Assembly (NCBI GenBank): GCA_025927595.1 | Contig: JAICLD010000002.1 | Location: 1 to 48,035 of the forward strand | DNA from: Nocardioidaceae bacterium | Lineage (GTDB): Bacteria; Actinomycetota; Actinomycetes; Propionibacteriales; Nocardioidaceae | Direction of reading: 5' to 3' | Length of the DNA: 48,035 nt | In this document: piece by piece, positions 29,891 to 40,045 of the stretch | Layout of the letters: each line of letters begins with the position of its first letter | Numbering within the stretch: position 1 is the stretch's first letter | Position numbers and translations under genes: made by a program | The notes under the pieces: generated by a model | The model's database searches: none | What the model saw: the letters and a program-made list of their open reading frames with translations, nothing else | Told to the model about the DNA's origin: nothing

Positions 29891-31210
29891 CTAGCTGAGG
29901 CTGACCGGCGCGACGATGTCGGCGTAGATCAGAACGACGCTCGCCACCAGGATGACACCGGCCATGACGTACCCCACCGGGAGCAGCTTGGCGACGTCGA
30001 CGAAGCCGGGGTCGGGGCGGCGGAGCAGCTTCGCGACGGCCCGCCGCAGCGCCTCGTAGACGGCGCCGGCCATCTGACCGCCGTCGAGGGGGAGCAGCGG
30101 CACCAGGTTCAGGACCCCGAGGAAGAGGTTGAGCCCGGCGAGCAGGCCGACGACGCTGAAGATCCCGTCGCTCAGCGGGACGCCCCGCTGGCTGGTCAGC
30201 TCGCCCGCGACGCGTCCCGCGCCGACGACGCTCATCGGGCCGTTCGGGTCCCGCTTCTCCAGACCGACCGCGGCCCGGGCGACGTGGTAGAGCTTCACCG
30301 GCAGCGAGCCGATCGCCTTGACGGTCTCCCAGGTGCCGCTGGCCATGGTGGACACGACGTAGCCGGGCCCCTGCCGGACGTAGCCGGCCGTCGGGACCAC
30401 CCCGAGGAAGCCCGTGCGGGTCAGCTGGTCGGAGCCGCCGGGGACCGGTCGCGCGGTGACGGTCGTGCTCGTGTGCAGCGTCCGCCGGTGACCGGCGCGC
30501 TCGACCACGATCGTGGCGGCACCGGCGTCGTTCGCGGCGATCACCTTGCGCAGCTGCCACCAGGTCGAGACCGGGGTGCCGTTGAACGACACGATCCGGT
30601 CACCGGGGCGGATCCCGGCCTTCTTGGCGGGAGCCTCGGGGTCCGCGGCCGTGCAGGGCCGCTCGGACGCGTCCGCCGACGTGGTCGCGATGACGCACTG
30701 CGAGACCTGTCCCACCACGGTGCTGCCGGTGTCGGGCACCAGCGCACCGCGGCCCATGAACACGACCGCGAACAGCAGGAACGCCAGGACCAGGTTGGTG
30801 GCGACGCCCGAGCCCATGATCACGAGCTTCTTCCACCACGACAGCCGGTAGAAGAGGCGGTCCTCGTCGCCCTCCTCCACCAGGTCGTACTCCGCCGAGC
30901 GCGCGTCGCGGATCAGCTGCGACACGACGCCCGTGTTCGAGCCGCGCAGCGCCGACGGGTCGTCCCCGTCGCCGGGCGGCAGCATCCCGACGAGCTTGAC
31001 GTAGCCGCCGAAGGGCACCGCCTTGACGCCGTACTCGGTCTCGCCGCGGCGGCGGGACCACACCGTCGGCCCGAAGCCGACGAAGTACTGGGTCACCTTG
31101 ACGCCGAACAGCTTGCCCGGCACGAGGTGGCCGAGCTCGTGCAGGCCGATGGACGCGGCGACGCCGACGGCGAACACCAGCACCCCGAGCACGAACATGA
31201 GCACGGTCAT
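29891..31210 (-). CDS. rseP: Site-2 protease / RIP metalloprotease
   Basis: [76 protein letters not shown]. Confidence 0.94.
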   Translation of the reverse strand: MTVLMFVLGVLVFAVGVAASIGLHELGHLVPGKLFGVKVTQYFVGFGPTVWSRRRGETEYGVKAVPFGGYVKLVGMLPPGDGDDPSALRGSNTGVVSQLIRDARSAEYDLVEEGDEDRLFYRLSWWKKLVIMGSGVATNLVLAFLLFAVVFMGRGALVPDTGSTVVGQVSQCVIATTSADASERPCTAADPEAPAKKAGIRPGDRIVSFNGTPVSTWWQLRKVIAANDAGAATIVVERAGHRRTLHTSTTVTARPVPGGSDQLTRTGFLGVVPTAGYVRQGPGYVVSTMASGTWETVKAIGSLPVKLYHVARAAVGLEKRDPNGPMSVVGAGRVAGELTSQRGVPLSDGIFSVVGLLAGLNLFLGVLNLVPLLPLDGGQMAGAVYEALRRAVAKLLRRPDPGFVDVAKLLPVGYVMAGVILVASVVLIYADIVAPVSLS

Positions 31211-32325
31211 CTCGCGGTGGTCCCGGTTCCTCTCCTCGCCTCGGCACGTGCCCAAGCGTCGGCCGCCAGCACGTCCTCGACGGTCACGTCCGTCGGGTTC
31301 GAGGGTACGTCGTGCGAGCGCAGGACCCGCTCGATCGTCGGCACGATGTCGGTGAACCTCGTCTCACCGTCGAGGAACGCCTGCACGCAGACCTCGTTCG
31401 CCGCGTTGTAGACCGCCGGCGCCGTGCCGCCGCGGACCCCGGCCTCGCGAGCCAGCCGGACGGCGGGGAACGCCTCGTCGTCGAGCGGCAGGAACTCCCA
31501 CGTCTGCGCGGCGGTCCAGTCGACCGGCGGTGCGGCGTCCGGGACCCGGTCGGGCCAGCCGAGGCCGAGCGCGATCGGGACCAGCATCGAGGGCGGCGAA
31601 GCCTGGGCCAGCGTCGAGCCGTCGACGAACTCGACCATGGAGTGCACGACGGACGTGGGGTGGACGACGACCTCGATGCGGTCGAACGGGACCCCGAAGA
31701 GCAGGTGCGCCTCGATCACCTCGAGCCCCTTGTTCACCAGCGTCGCGGAGTTCAGCGTGACCACCGGCCCCATCGACCAGGTGGGGTGCGCCAGGGCCTG
31801 CCGGGGCGTCACGTCGTGCAGCTGCTCGGGCCGGCGGCCGCGGAACGGCCCGCCACTGGCGGTGAGCACGAGCCGGCGCACCTCGTCGGCGCGGCCGGCG
31901 CGCAGGCACTGGGCCAGCGCGCTGTGCTCGGAGTCGACCGGGACGATCTGGCCGGGCCGGGCGCGGCGGGTCACGACCGGGCCGCCGATGATCAGCGACT
32001 CCTTGTTGGCCAGCGCGAGCGTGCGGCCGGCGTCCAGCGCGGCCAGCGTCGGCCGCAGGCCCACGGCGCCGGTCATGCCGTTGAGCACCACGTCGCACTC
32101 CAGCCCGGCGGCGTGGCAGGAGGCCTCCTCGCCGAGGTCGGCGAAGGCCGGCGCGAACTCCGCGACCTGCGCGGCGAACAGGTCGGGCCGCGACCCTGCA
32201 GCGGTGAGGGCCACCACCCGGAACCGGTCCGGGTTGGCCCGGACGACCTCGAGCGCCTGGGTGCCGATCGAGCCTGTGGAGCCCAGAAGCACGACGTCGC
32301 GGCGACTGCTCGGCGGGGGAGGCAC
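31207..32325 (-). CDS. dxr: 1-deoxy-D-xylulose 5-phosphate reductoisomerase
   Basis: [44 protein letters not shown]...LASGGPFRG-like [16 protein letters not shown]; start could also be GTG at 32355. Confidence 0.95.
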   Translation of the reverse strand: MPPPPSSRRDVVLLGSTGSIGTQALEVVRANPDRFRVVALTAAGSRPDLFAAQVAEFAPAFADLGEEASCHAAGLECDVVLNGMTGAVGLRPTLAALDAGRTLALANKESLIIGGPVVTRRARPGQIVPVDSEHSALAQCLRAGRADEVRRLVLTASGGPFRGRRPEQLHDVTPRQALAHPTWSMGPVVTLNSATLVNKGLEVIEAHLLFGVPFDRIEVVVHPTSVVHSMVEFVDGSTLAQASPPSMLVPIALGLGWPDRVPDAAPPVDWTAAQTWEFLPLDDEAFPAVRLAREAGVRGGTAPAVYNAANEVCVQAFLDGETRFTDIVPTIERVLRSHDVPSNPTDVTVEDVLAADAWARAEARRGTGTTAR

Positions 32326-32356
32326 CCACCCATCCTGCCGGACTAGGGTGGGCACC

Positions 32357-33754
32357 GTGACCTTCACCTCGACCGACACCCCCGTCACCGCCCCCGGCAC
32401 CGCGCCCGCCTCCTCCACGGCCGGCGGCCCCGGGCTCCCCCAGGAGCGGCGCCTCGTCACGGCGATCCCCGGACCCCGCTCACAGGAGCGCTTCGAGCGA
32501 CGCGGCCGGCATGTCGCCGCCGGGGTGGGCACCACCCTGCCCGTCTTCGTCGAGTCCGCGGGCGGCGGCGTCCTCGTGGACGTCGACGGCAACTCGCTGA
32601 TCGACCTCGGCTCGGGCATCGCGGTCGTCGGCGTCGGCAACGCCGCCCCGCACGTCGTCGACCGCGTCGTCGAGCAGGTCCGCGCGTTCACCCACACCTG
32701 CTTCATGGTCACGCCCTACGACGTGTACGTCGACGTGTGCGAGCAGCTCGGGGAGCTGACGCCCGGCGACCACGACAAGCGCTCGGCGCTGTTCAACTCC
32801 GGCGCCGAGGCGGTCGAGAACGCCGTCAAGGTGGCCCGCTCCTACACCGGGCGCAGCGCCGTGGCCGTCGTCGACCACGCCTACCACGGCCGCACGAACC
32901 TCACGATGGCGATGACCGCGAAGTCGATGCCCTACAAGCACGGGTTCGGGCCGTTCGCCAACGAGGTGTACCGGGTCCCGACGTCCTACCCGTTCCGGGA
33001 GCCGACGGCGATCTCCGGCGAGCAGGCGGCCGATCGCGCGATCGACGTACTCGAGAAGCAGGTGGGGGCGACCGACCTCGCGTGCCTGGTGATCGAGCCG
33101 ATCCTCGGCGAGGGCGGATTCGTGGTGCCGGCCGACGGGTTCCTGCCTCGGCTGCGGGAGTGGACCGCGGCGCACGGCGTGGTGCTGGTCGCCGACGAGA
33201 TCCAGACCGGCTTCTGCCGCACGGGCGACTGGTTCGCGTGCGACCACGAGGGCGTCGTCCCCGACCTGATCACGACCGCGAAGGGGATCGCCGGCGGCCT
33301 GCCGCTCTCGGCGGTGACCGGCCGCGCGGAGATCATGGACTCCGTGCACAACGGCGGCCTGGGCGGCACCTACGGCGGCAACCCGGTCGCCTGCGCGGCG
33401 GCGCTCGGCGCCATCGCGACCATGCGCGAGGACAACCTGTGCGGGCGGGCCCGCGAGATCGGCGAGCTCGTCGGCGGCCGGCTGCGCGGGATCGCCGAGC
33501 GGCACCCCTGTATCGGCGACGTCCGCGGCCGCGGCGCGATGATGGCGGTCGAGGTCGTCGACGAGGACGGCCGCAGCCCGCACCCGGTGCGTGCGGCGGC
33601 GGTCTCGGCGTACTGCCACTCCCAGGGAGTCGTGACGCTGACCTGCGGGACCTACGGCAACGTGCTGCGGTTCCTGCCGCCGCTGGTGATCTCCGACGCC
33701 CTGCTCGGGGAGGGGTTCGACGTCGTCGCCGAGGCCTTCGACGCCACCGCCTGA
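32357..33754 (+). CDS. gabT: 4-aminobutyrate transaminase
   Basis: [117 protein letters not shown]. Confidence 0.92.
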   Translation: MTFTSTDTPVTAPGTAPASSTAGGPGLPQERRLVTAIPGPRSQERFERRGRHVAAGVGTTLPVFVESAGGGVLVDVDGNSLIDLGSGIAVVGVGNAAPHVVDRVVEQVRAFTHTCFMVTPYDVYVDVCEQLGELTPGDHDKRSALFNSGAEAVENAVKVARSYTGRSAVAVVDHAYHGRTNLTMAMTAKSMPYKHGFGPFANEVYRVPTSYPFREPTAISGEQAADRAIDVLEKQVGATDLACLVIEPILGEGGFVVPADGFLPRLREWTAAHGVVLVADEIQTGFCRTGDWFACDHEGVVPDLITTAKGIAGGLPLSAVTGRAEIMDSVHNGGLGGTYGGNPVACAAALGAIATMREDNLCGRAREIGELVGGRLRGIAERHPCIGDVRGRGAMMAVEVVDEDGRSPHPVRAAAVSAYCHSQGVVTLTCGTYGNVLRFLPPLVISDALLGEGFDVVAEAFDATA

Positions 33755-33762
33755 CCCGCCGC

Positions 33763-33872
33763 GACGGCGCGTCTGGCGCTTCCCGACCCGGTGAGACGGC
33801 GCGTCTGGCGTCCTACGAGGCGGTGAGACGGCGCGTCTGGCGTCCTACGAGGCGGTGAGACGGCGCGTCTGG
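33763..33872 (+). repeat. 32-bp-period direct repeat arm, four cores GACGGCGCGTCTGG
   Basis: Cores start at 33763, 33795, 33827, 33859; units 2 and 3 are identical gacggcgcgtctggcgtcctacgaggcggtga. Confidence 0.95.
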
Positions 33873-33885
33873 TGAAGTTGCCCCG

Positions 33886-33981
33886 CCAAATGCGCCGGGT
33901 CAGCAGCACACCGCCCGCCAGACGCGCCGGGTCAGCAGCATGCAGCCCGCCAGACGCGCCGGGTCGGCAGCTTGCAGGCGA
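33886..33981 (-). repeat. 32-bp-period inverted repeat arm, three units CCAGACGCGCCGGGTCAGCAGC...
   Basis: Units start at 33886, 33918, 33950; core CCAGACGCGCC is the reverse complement of the forward-arm core. Confidence 0.95.
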
Positions 33982-33998
33982 TCGGTCGTACGTCGGAG

Positions 33999-35228
33999 CT
34001 AGTCCTGCGGCGGGGGACGGTCACGGCTGCCAGCGTCGCGCTGGCCCCACGGTGCGCCGTACTGCGTGAGCAGGTCCAGGAACGGGACGGCGTCGAACGC
34101 CTCGGGCCCGAGCACACCTGTCCCGGACCAGGTCCCCCTGGCCAGCAGCTCCAGCGCCACGACCGGGTTGACGGCGGTCTGCCAGACGACGCACTGGTGA
34201 CCGTACTCGCTCATCGACCACTCGTTGTCCACCACGTGGTAGAGGTACGTCGACCGGGGCCGGCCGTCCTTGCCGGTCCCGGTGACCTGCAGCCCCGCGC
34301 AGGTCTTTCCGCGCATCCTCTCCCCCAGCGTCGCGGGGTCGGGGAGGCAGGCCGCGACGACGTCGCGAGGGCTGACCTCGACACCGCCGGCGCGGACCTT
34401 CTCGGTGCGGTCCAGGCCGAGCAGGTGCAGCGTCCGGAGCACGCCGATGAACTCCTCGCCGAGGCCGTACTTGAACGTCACCCGCTTCGCGTCGACCCAG
34501 CGCGGCATGAGGAGCACCTCCTCGTGCTCGACGTTGACGCACTCGACCGGCCCGATCCCCTCGGGGAAGTCGAAGACCTCCGGCTCGCTGAACGGCTCGG
34601 TCGTGAACCAGTCGCGGCCCTTCTCCCACACCACCGGCGGGTTGAGGCACTCCTCGATCGTCGTCCAGATGGAGAACGAGGGAGCGAAGTCGTGACCCGC
34701 GACGGTCAGGTTCGCCCCGTCGCGAACGCCGAGCTCGTCGATGTCCTCGAACAGGTGGTCCGCGGCGTACCTCGCGAACACGTCGGACAGCCCCGGCTCG
34801 ACGCCGATCCCGCACAGCGCGAGGCGCCCCGCGCCCTCCCAGTCGGCGGCCTTCGCGAACTGCTCGTCGCCAAGCTTCACGCCGACCTCGGAGTACGGCG
34901 CGTCGGGATGGGGCCGCGACAGGCTCATCGCCATGTCGAGGTAGTCGGCTCCCCCGTCGTACGCGCCGTCGAAGATGGGCATCACGAACCGCGGGTCGAC
35001 GGCGTTCATCACGTGGGTGACTGCGTGCTCACGGACGAGGGACGCGACGGCGGAGGCCGACGACGCGTCGACCCGTGCGGCCACGAAGCGTCCGTCGGCG
35101 GCCGCAGCCCGCTCCGCGCGCGCGAGGTCGTAGTCGCTGACGACGAGCAGCTCGAAGAAGTCGCGGCGGGCCGCGATGGAGGCGAACGCCGCGCCGACAC
35201 CGCCGGCGCCGACGAGGAGGATCCGCAC
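33999..35228 (-). CDS. Saccharopine dehydrogenase family oxidoreductase
   Basis: MRILLVGAGGVGAAFASIAARRDFFELLVVSDYDLARAERAA...VTHVMNAVDPRFVMPIFDGAYDGGADYLDMAMSLSRPH. Confidence 0.85.
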   Translation of the reverse strand: MRILLVGAGGVGAAFASIAARRDFFELLVVSDYDLARAERAAAADGRFVAARVDASSASAVASLVREHAVTHVMNAVDPRFVMPIFDGAYDGGADYLDMAMSLSRPHPDAPYSEVGVKLGDEQFAKAADWEGAGRLALCGIGVEPGLSDVFARYAADHLFEDIDELGVRDGANLTVAGHDFAPSFSIWTTIEECLNPPVVWEKGRDWFTTEPFSEPEVFDFPEGIGPVECVNVEHEEVLLMPRWVDAKRVTFKYGLGEEFIGVLRTLHLLGLDRTEKVRAGGVEVSPRDVVAACLPDPATLGERMRGKTCAGLQVTGTGKDGRPRSTYLYHVVDNEWSMSEYGHQCVVWQTAVNPVVALELLARGTWSGTGVLGPEAFDAVPFLDLLTQYGAPWGQRDAGSRDRPPPQD

Positions 35229-35229
35229 G

Positions 35230-36660
35230 CTAGGAGCCGATGTAGGACATCACGTGCTTGATCCGCGTGTAGTCCTCCAGGCCGTACATGGAGAGGTCCT
35301 TGCCGTAGCCGCTGTGCTTGAACCCGCCGTGCGGCATCTCCGCGACGATCGGGATGTGGGTGTTGATCCACACGCACCCGAAGTCGAGGTGCTTGGCCAT
35401 GCGCATCGCCCGACCGTGGTCCTTGGTCCACACCGAGGAGGCGAGGCCGTACTTCACGCCGTTGGCCCAGCGCAGGGCCTCCTGCTCGTCGCTGAACCTC
35501 TGGACGGTGATGACGGGTCCGAAGATCTCGTCCTGGATGACCTCGTCGTCCTGACGCAGCCCGGAGACGACGGTCGGGGCGTAGAAGAAGCCCTGGTCGC
35601 CCTGCCGCGCGCCGCCGGTCTCCACGCTCGCGTGGTCGGGCAGCCGCTCGAGCATGCCGCTGACCCGGTCGAGCTGGCTGCGGTTGTTGAGGGGGCCGTA
35701 CAGCACGTCGTCGTCGGGCGCGCCGGTCCTGGTCGACCTGGCCTGCTCGGTGAGGGCGGCGACGAAGTCCTGGTGGACGCCCGGGCCGGCGAGCACGCGG
35801 GTCGCCGCCGTGCAGTCCTGGCCGGCGTTGAAGTAGCCGGCCGCCGCGATGCCCTCGGCCGCGGCCTCCACGTCGGCGTCGTCGAACACGATGACCGGCG
35901 CCTTGCCGCCGAGCTCGAGGTGCGCGCGCTTGAGCTGGGCTGCCGCGGAGCCCGCGACCTCCATGCCCGCGCGGACGGAGCCGGTGATCGACACCATCTG
36001 CGGCACCGGGTGCTCGACCAGCGCGCGCCCGGTGTCCCGGTCGCCGCAGACGACGTTGAACACGCCCGGCGGCAGGAACTCCTGCGCCATCTGCGCGAAC
36101 AGCGTGGTCGACGCCGGGGTGGTGTCCGACGGCTTGAGGACCACGGTGTTCCCCGCCGCGAGCGCGGGACCGATCTTCCAGACCATCATCATCAGCGGGT
36201 AGTTCCACGGCGTCACCTGCGCGACCACGCCGATGGGCTCGCGGCGGATGCTGGAGGTGTGGTCCTTGAGGTACTCGCCGGTGGCCCGGCCCTCCAGCAC
36301 GCGCGCGGCCCCCGCGAAGAACCGGAGCTGGTCCACGCACGGCGGCAGCTCCTCCTCGGCGGTCAGCTGGAGCGGCTTGCCGGTGTTCTGCGACTCCGCG
36401 CGCACGAACTCGTCGGCGCGCGACTCCAGTGCGTCCGCGATCTTCAGCAGCGCCCGCTGCCGCTCCGCCGGCGTGGTGTCGCCCCACTGCTCGAAGGCGG
36501 TCTCGGCGGCGCGCATGGCGCGGTCGACGTCCTCGGCCCCGGAGGCGGGCGCCGAGGCGTAGACCTCCCCGGTCACGGGACTGACGAGGTCGTACGTCGC
36601 GCCGTCCGCGGCGGCGACGGGCTCGCCGTTGACGATGTTGTGGAAGCTGAGGTCGGCCAT
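35230..36660 (-). CDS. Gamma-aminobutyraldehyde dehydrogenase-like aldehyde dehydrogenase
   Basis: MADLSFHNIVNGEPVAAADGATYDLVSPVTGEVYASAPASGAEDVDRAMRAAETAFEQWGDTTPAERQRALLKIADALESRADEFVRAESQNTGKPLQLT; GQDCTAATRV. Confidence 0.88.
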   Translation of the reverse strand: MADLSFHNIVNGEPVAAADGATYDLVSPVTGEVYASAPASGAEDVDRAMRAAETAFEQWGDTTPAERQRALLKIADALESRADEFVRAESQNTGKPLQLTAEEELPPCVDQLRFFAGAARVLEGRATGEYLKDHTSSIRREPIGVVAQVTPWNYPLMMMVWKIGPALAAGNTVVLKPSDTTPASTTLFAQMAQEFLPPGVFNVVCGDRDTGRALVEHPVPQMVSITGSVRAGMEVAGSAAAQLKRAHLELGGKAPVIVFDDADVEAAAEGIAAAGYFNAGQDCTAATRVLAGPGVHQDFVAALTEQARSTRTGAPDDDVLYGPLNNRSQLDRVSGMLERLPDHASVETGGARQGDQGFFYAPTVVSGLRQDDEVIQDEIFGPVITVQRFSDEQEALRWANGVKYGLASSVWTKDHGRAMRMAKHLDFGCVWINTHIPIVAEMPHGGFKHSGYGKDLSMYGLEDYTRIKHVMSYIGS

Positions 36661-36788
36661 GGCCCGAAGCCTAGCGATCAGGCAACGAGATCGATAGGGA
36701 GCGCCAGGAAAGACTGACGAGATCCTCCGCAGAGCCGACACGCGGGCGCGATATCCGTGTCGCCGCGCCTCCCGGGGCCGAGGGCCGG

Positions 36789-38201
36789 TCAGTACCCGGA
36801 CGGTCTCGCGGGGACGTACAGCCAGTCGTGGAAGAGCGGGCCGAGGTCCTGCCCCGAGACTCGCTCCGCCAGGGCGACGAGCTGCGCCGTGGTGCCGTGC
36901 CCCTCATGGTGGGCGGCGGCCCAGCGCCGCATGACCGCGAAGAAGTCGCTCGTGCCGATCCGCTCGCGCAGCACCTGCAGGGTCATCGCACCGCGCTCGT
37001 AGACCGGGGCGCCGAACATGTCGGCGGGGTCGCTGAAGCGGGCCGGTGCGGGGCTCCACAGCGAGGAGGACGCCGGGTTCGCGTCGTACCGCTCGCGGAA
37101 CGCGCGGGCCGGGCTCGGCCCGCCGTGGACGGCGTTCCACAGGTCCTCGGAGTACGTCGCGAAGCCCTCGTGCAGCCACAGGTCGGTCCATCGGGTCAGC
37201 GTGACGGAGTCGCCGTACCACTGGTGGGCGAGCTCGTGCACGACCGTGACCGCGTCGGGAGCCCCGTCGAAGACCGGGCGGTTCTGGGTCTCGAGGGCGT
37301 AGCCGACCCCCACGCGGTCGATCACCACACCCGTGCTCGAGAACGGGTAGCGGCCGTAGCGCCGCTCCAGGAACCGGACCGCCCTCGGCACCAGCCGGCG
37401 CACCGCCGCCTGGCTGCCGTAGCGGGGGTCGACGAAGCTCCAGACCGGCAGCCTGCGGCCGGTCGTGGTGCGCATCGTCGAGTGGTGCACGGAGTAGCGG
37501 CCGATCGAGACCATCGCCAGGTACGTCGCCATCCGGTGGCCCTGCCGCCAGGTCCACGTCGTCCGGCCGGCCTGGGACCGCCGGCGGACCAGCTCGCCGT
37601 TGCCCGCCACCGCGAGCCGGGACGGGGCGGTCACCCTCACGGCGAAGGTCGCCTTGTCGCGCGGGGTGTTGTTGTCAGGGAACCAGGTCATCGCGCCGAC
37701 CGGCTCGCTGACCACCGTCGCACCGTCGTCGGTCGGCACCCATCCCTCCGAGGAGCCGTCCGGGTCGATGTGGGTGGTCGGGCGTCCCGCGTAGGCGACG
37801 CTCGTCGTGAACCGGCCGCGGACCGGTCGTCGCGGGGTCACCACCAGCTTGTGTCCGTGCCGCTCGAACCGCGCCGGGTGGCCGTCCACCCGCACGGAGC
37901 GGACGTGCAGGCCCTGGAGGTCGAGCGAGTACGACGAGAGCGGGTGCGTCGTGCGCGCGAACACCGAGGTGGCCGCGTCGATCCGGCCGGTGCGTGGCGC
38001 GAACGCGAGCCGGATCGCGTAGTGGCGCACCTGGTAGCCGGAGTTGCCCATCGAGGGGAACAGCGGGTCGCCGGCCGACCCCCCACCCGGCGACGGCGTC
38101 GACGCCCGTGCGGTGGCCGGCGGCGCGACGGCGGTCAGCGAGCCCAGGCCCACGGTCGTGGCGAGCACGGCGGCGACGAGACGGGGACGCACCGACGGCA
38201 T
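36789..38201 (-). CDS. Secreted M1 family metallopeptidase
   Basis: Signal peptide; zinc motif VVHELAHQWYGDSVTLTRWTDLWLHEGFATYSEDLW. Confidence 0.92.
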   Translation of the reverse strand: MPSVRPRLVAAVLATTVGLGSLTAVAPPATARASTPSPGGGSAGDPLFPSMGNSGYQVRHYAIRLAFAPRTGRIDAATSVFARTTHPLSSYSLDLQGLHVRSVRVDGHPARFERHGHKLVVTPRRPVRGRFTTSVAYAGRPTTHIDPDGSSEGWVPTDDGATVVSEPVGAMTWFPDNNTPRDKATFAVRVTAPSRLAVAGNGELVRRRSQAGRTTWTWRQGHRMATYLAMVSIGRYSVHHSTMRTTTGRRLPVWSFVDPRYGSQAAVRRLVPRAVRFLERRYGRYPFSSTGVVIDRVGVGYALETQNRPVFDGAPDAVTVVHELAHQWYGDSVTLTRWTDLWLHEGFATYSEDLWNAVHGGPSPARAFRERYDANPASSSLWSPAPARFSDPADMFGAPVYERGAMTLQVLRERIGTSDFFAVMRRWAAAHHEGHGTTAQLVALAERVSGQDLGPLFHDWLYVPARPSGY

Positions 38202-38265
38202 GGTCGCTCCTGGGGTTCGGGGTCGTTGCTGGGGCAGGGCGGAATCACGCTAGCAGCGGCCTCCG

Positions 38266-39897
38266 TCAGGACACGTGGACCGGCACCCCGTCGACGTACG
38301 TCGCGACGACGCGGGCCCGGCCGATCTCGCCCGGGTCCCCGGCCAGCGGGTCACGGTCGAGGACCGCCAGGTCGGCGAGGCGGCCCGGCGCCAGCACGCC
38401 GGCGCCGTCGAGGTGGTTCACGTGCGCCGCACCGCTCGTGTACGCGGCGAACGCCTGCACCGGGTGGAGGGCCTCCGCCGGCAGGAACGGCTCACCCGGG
38501 TTCTCGGGGTCCGTGCGGTTGACGGCGACGTGGATCGCGGCCAGGGGGTCGGGCGTGCTGACGGGCCAGTCGCTGCCCGCGACCAGACGGGCTCCCGCCC
38601 GCGCGAGCGAGGCGAAGGGGTACTGCCAGCCGGCGAGCTCGGCGTCGAGGAACGGCAGCGTCAGCTCGGTCATGGCGTCGTCGACGGCGGCCCACAACGC
38701 CTGGATGTTGGCGCTCACGTCGAGCGCCGCGAAGCGCGCACGGTCCTGCGGGGCCACGACCTGCAGGTGCGCGACGTGGTGCCGGCCCGCCGAGACGCCG
38801 TTGGCGGTGCGGGCCGCCTCGAAGGCGTCGAGCGCCTCCCGGACCGCCCGGTCCCCGATCGCGTGCACATGGATCCCGAAGCCCTCGGCGTCGAGCCGGG
38901 TCACCGCGGCCGCCAGCAGCGCCGGCTCGACGAAGGAGAGGCCGCGCCGTGCCGTGCTGCCGCCCCTGCCGTCGAGATAGGGCCGGGACAGCGCGGCGGT
39001 GCCGTTCTCGACGACGCCGTCCTGCATGATCTTCACCGAGCCGGCGTCCAGCCGGCCGCGGGTCAGCGCGGCCCTTCGCTCGAGCAGGTCCGGCACCTGA
39101 TCGAGGCCGCGGTCGCGTCGCCACCACAGCGCACCGCGCACCCGGGCGGTGAGCGTGCCCGCCCCGACGGCGCGCACGTACGCCCCGGAGGGGTCGCCGT
39201 TGCCGGCGTACTCCCCGAGCAGGGCGTCCTGCCACGCCGTGACCCCGAGCGAGTGCAGGTAGGACTGCGCGACCTGCAGCCCGAGGTCGTACTCCGCGTC
39301 GGTGGTGGCCGGGATCCGCCGCTGCACGAGGTCCATGGCGCCCTCGTGAAGGGTGCCGGTGGGGGCCCCGGCCGGGTCCCGCTCGATCCGCCCGTCGGCC
39401 GGGTCCGGCGTGCCGGGACCCACCCCGGCCAGCCGCAGGGCCGCGGAGCTCACCCAGGCGCCGTGGTGGTCGCGGTTGGCGAGGAAGACGGGACGGCCCG
39501 CAAGCACGTGGTCGAGGTCCGCGGCGAGCGGACCGGCCGGCCCGAAAGCGGGCATCGACCAGCCCCCGCCGAGCACCCAGGGGCGGTCGGGGTGCTCCTC
39601 GGCGTAGCGGCGGACCTCGACGAGGTACTCCTCCCGCGTCGAGAGGCCGGTGAGGTCGCAGCGGGTCCGCTCGACGCCGCCCTGCACCGGGTGCACGTGC
39701 GCGTCCTGGAAGCCGGGCAGCACCAGACCGCCCGCGAGGTCCACGACCTCGGCACCCGTCGTGACGTGCTCCGTGAGCCGGTCCTCGGGCTCCACGGCGA
39801 CGACCCGGTCGCCCCGGACGACGACCCCGTGGCCCGGTCGGTGCCGGTGCCCGTCGAAGACGTGGCCGTTGCGAAGGACGAGGGTCGGCGTGCGCAT
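38266..39897 (-). CDS. Amidohydrolase (YtcJ-like)
   Basis: MRTPTLVLRNGHVFDGHRHRPGHGVVVRGDRVVAVEPEDRL...GLVLPGFQDAHVHPVQGGVERTRCDL; GSDWPVSTPDPLAAIHVAV. Confidence 0.88.
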   Translation of the reverse strand: MRTPTLVLRNGHVFDGHRHRPGHGVVVRGDRVVAVEPEDRLTEHVTTGAEVVDLAGGLVLPGFQDAHVHPVQGGVERTRCDLTGLSTREEYLVEVRRYAEEHPDRPWVLGGGWSMPAFGPAGPLAADLDHVLAGRPVFLANRDHHGAWVSSAALRLAGVGPGTPDPADGRIERDPAGAPTGTLHEGAMDLVQRRIPATTDAEYDLGLQVAQSYLHSLGVTAWQDALLGEYAGNGDPSGAYVRAVGAGTLTARVRGALWWRRDRGLDQVPDLLERRAALTRGRLDAGSVKIMQDGVVENGTAALSRPYLDGRGGSTARRGLSFVEPALLAAAVTRLDAEGFGIHVHAIGDRAVREALDAFEAARTANGVSAGRHHVAHLQVVAPQDRARFAALDVSANIQALWAAVDDAMTELTLPFLDAELAGWQYPFASLARAGARLVAGSDWPVSTPDPLAAIHVAVNRTDPENPGEPFLPAEALHPVQAFAAYTSGAAHVNHLDGAGVLAPGRLADLAVLDRDPLAGDPGEIGRARVVATYVDGVPVHVS

Positions 39898-40045
39898 CGG
39901 ACCAGTGTGCCTTCGGATTCCGTCGACTGACCAGGGGTACGGTGACGAAGTCGTTCCATCTCACCCGGTACGAGCGACGGATCCGCTTGCATTCGGTGTC
40001 CAGCGACGGGCACCATGGAGGCACCCACGACGAGGAGAGCGACGC

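Noticed and set aside
33763-33981. CRISPR array
   Set aside because: Period fits superficially, but the inter-core sequences are themselves repeated within each arm, the arms are inverted, and no cas-like gene is present.
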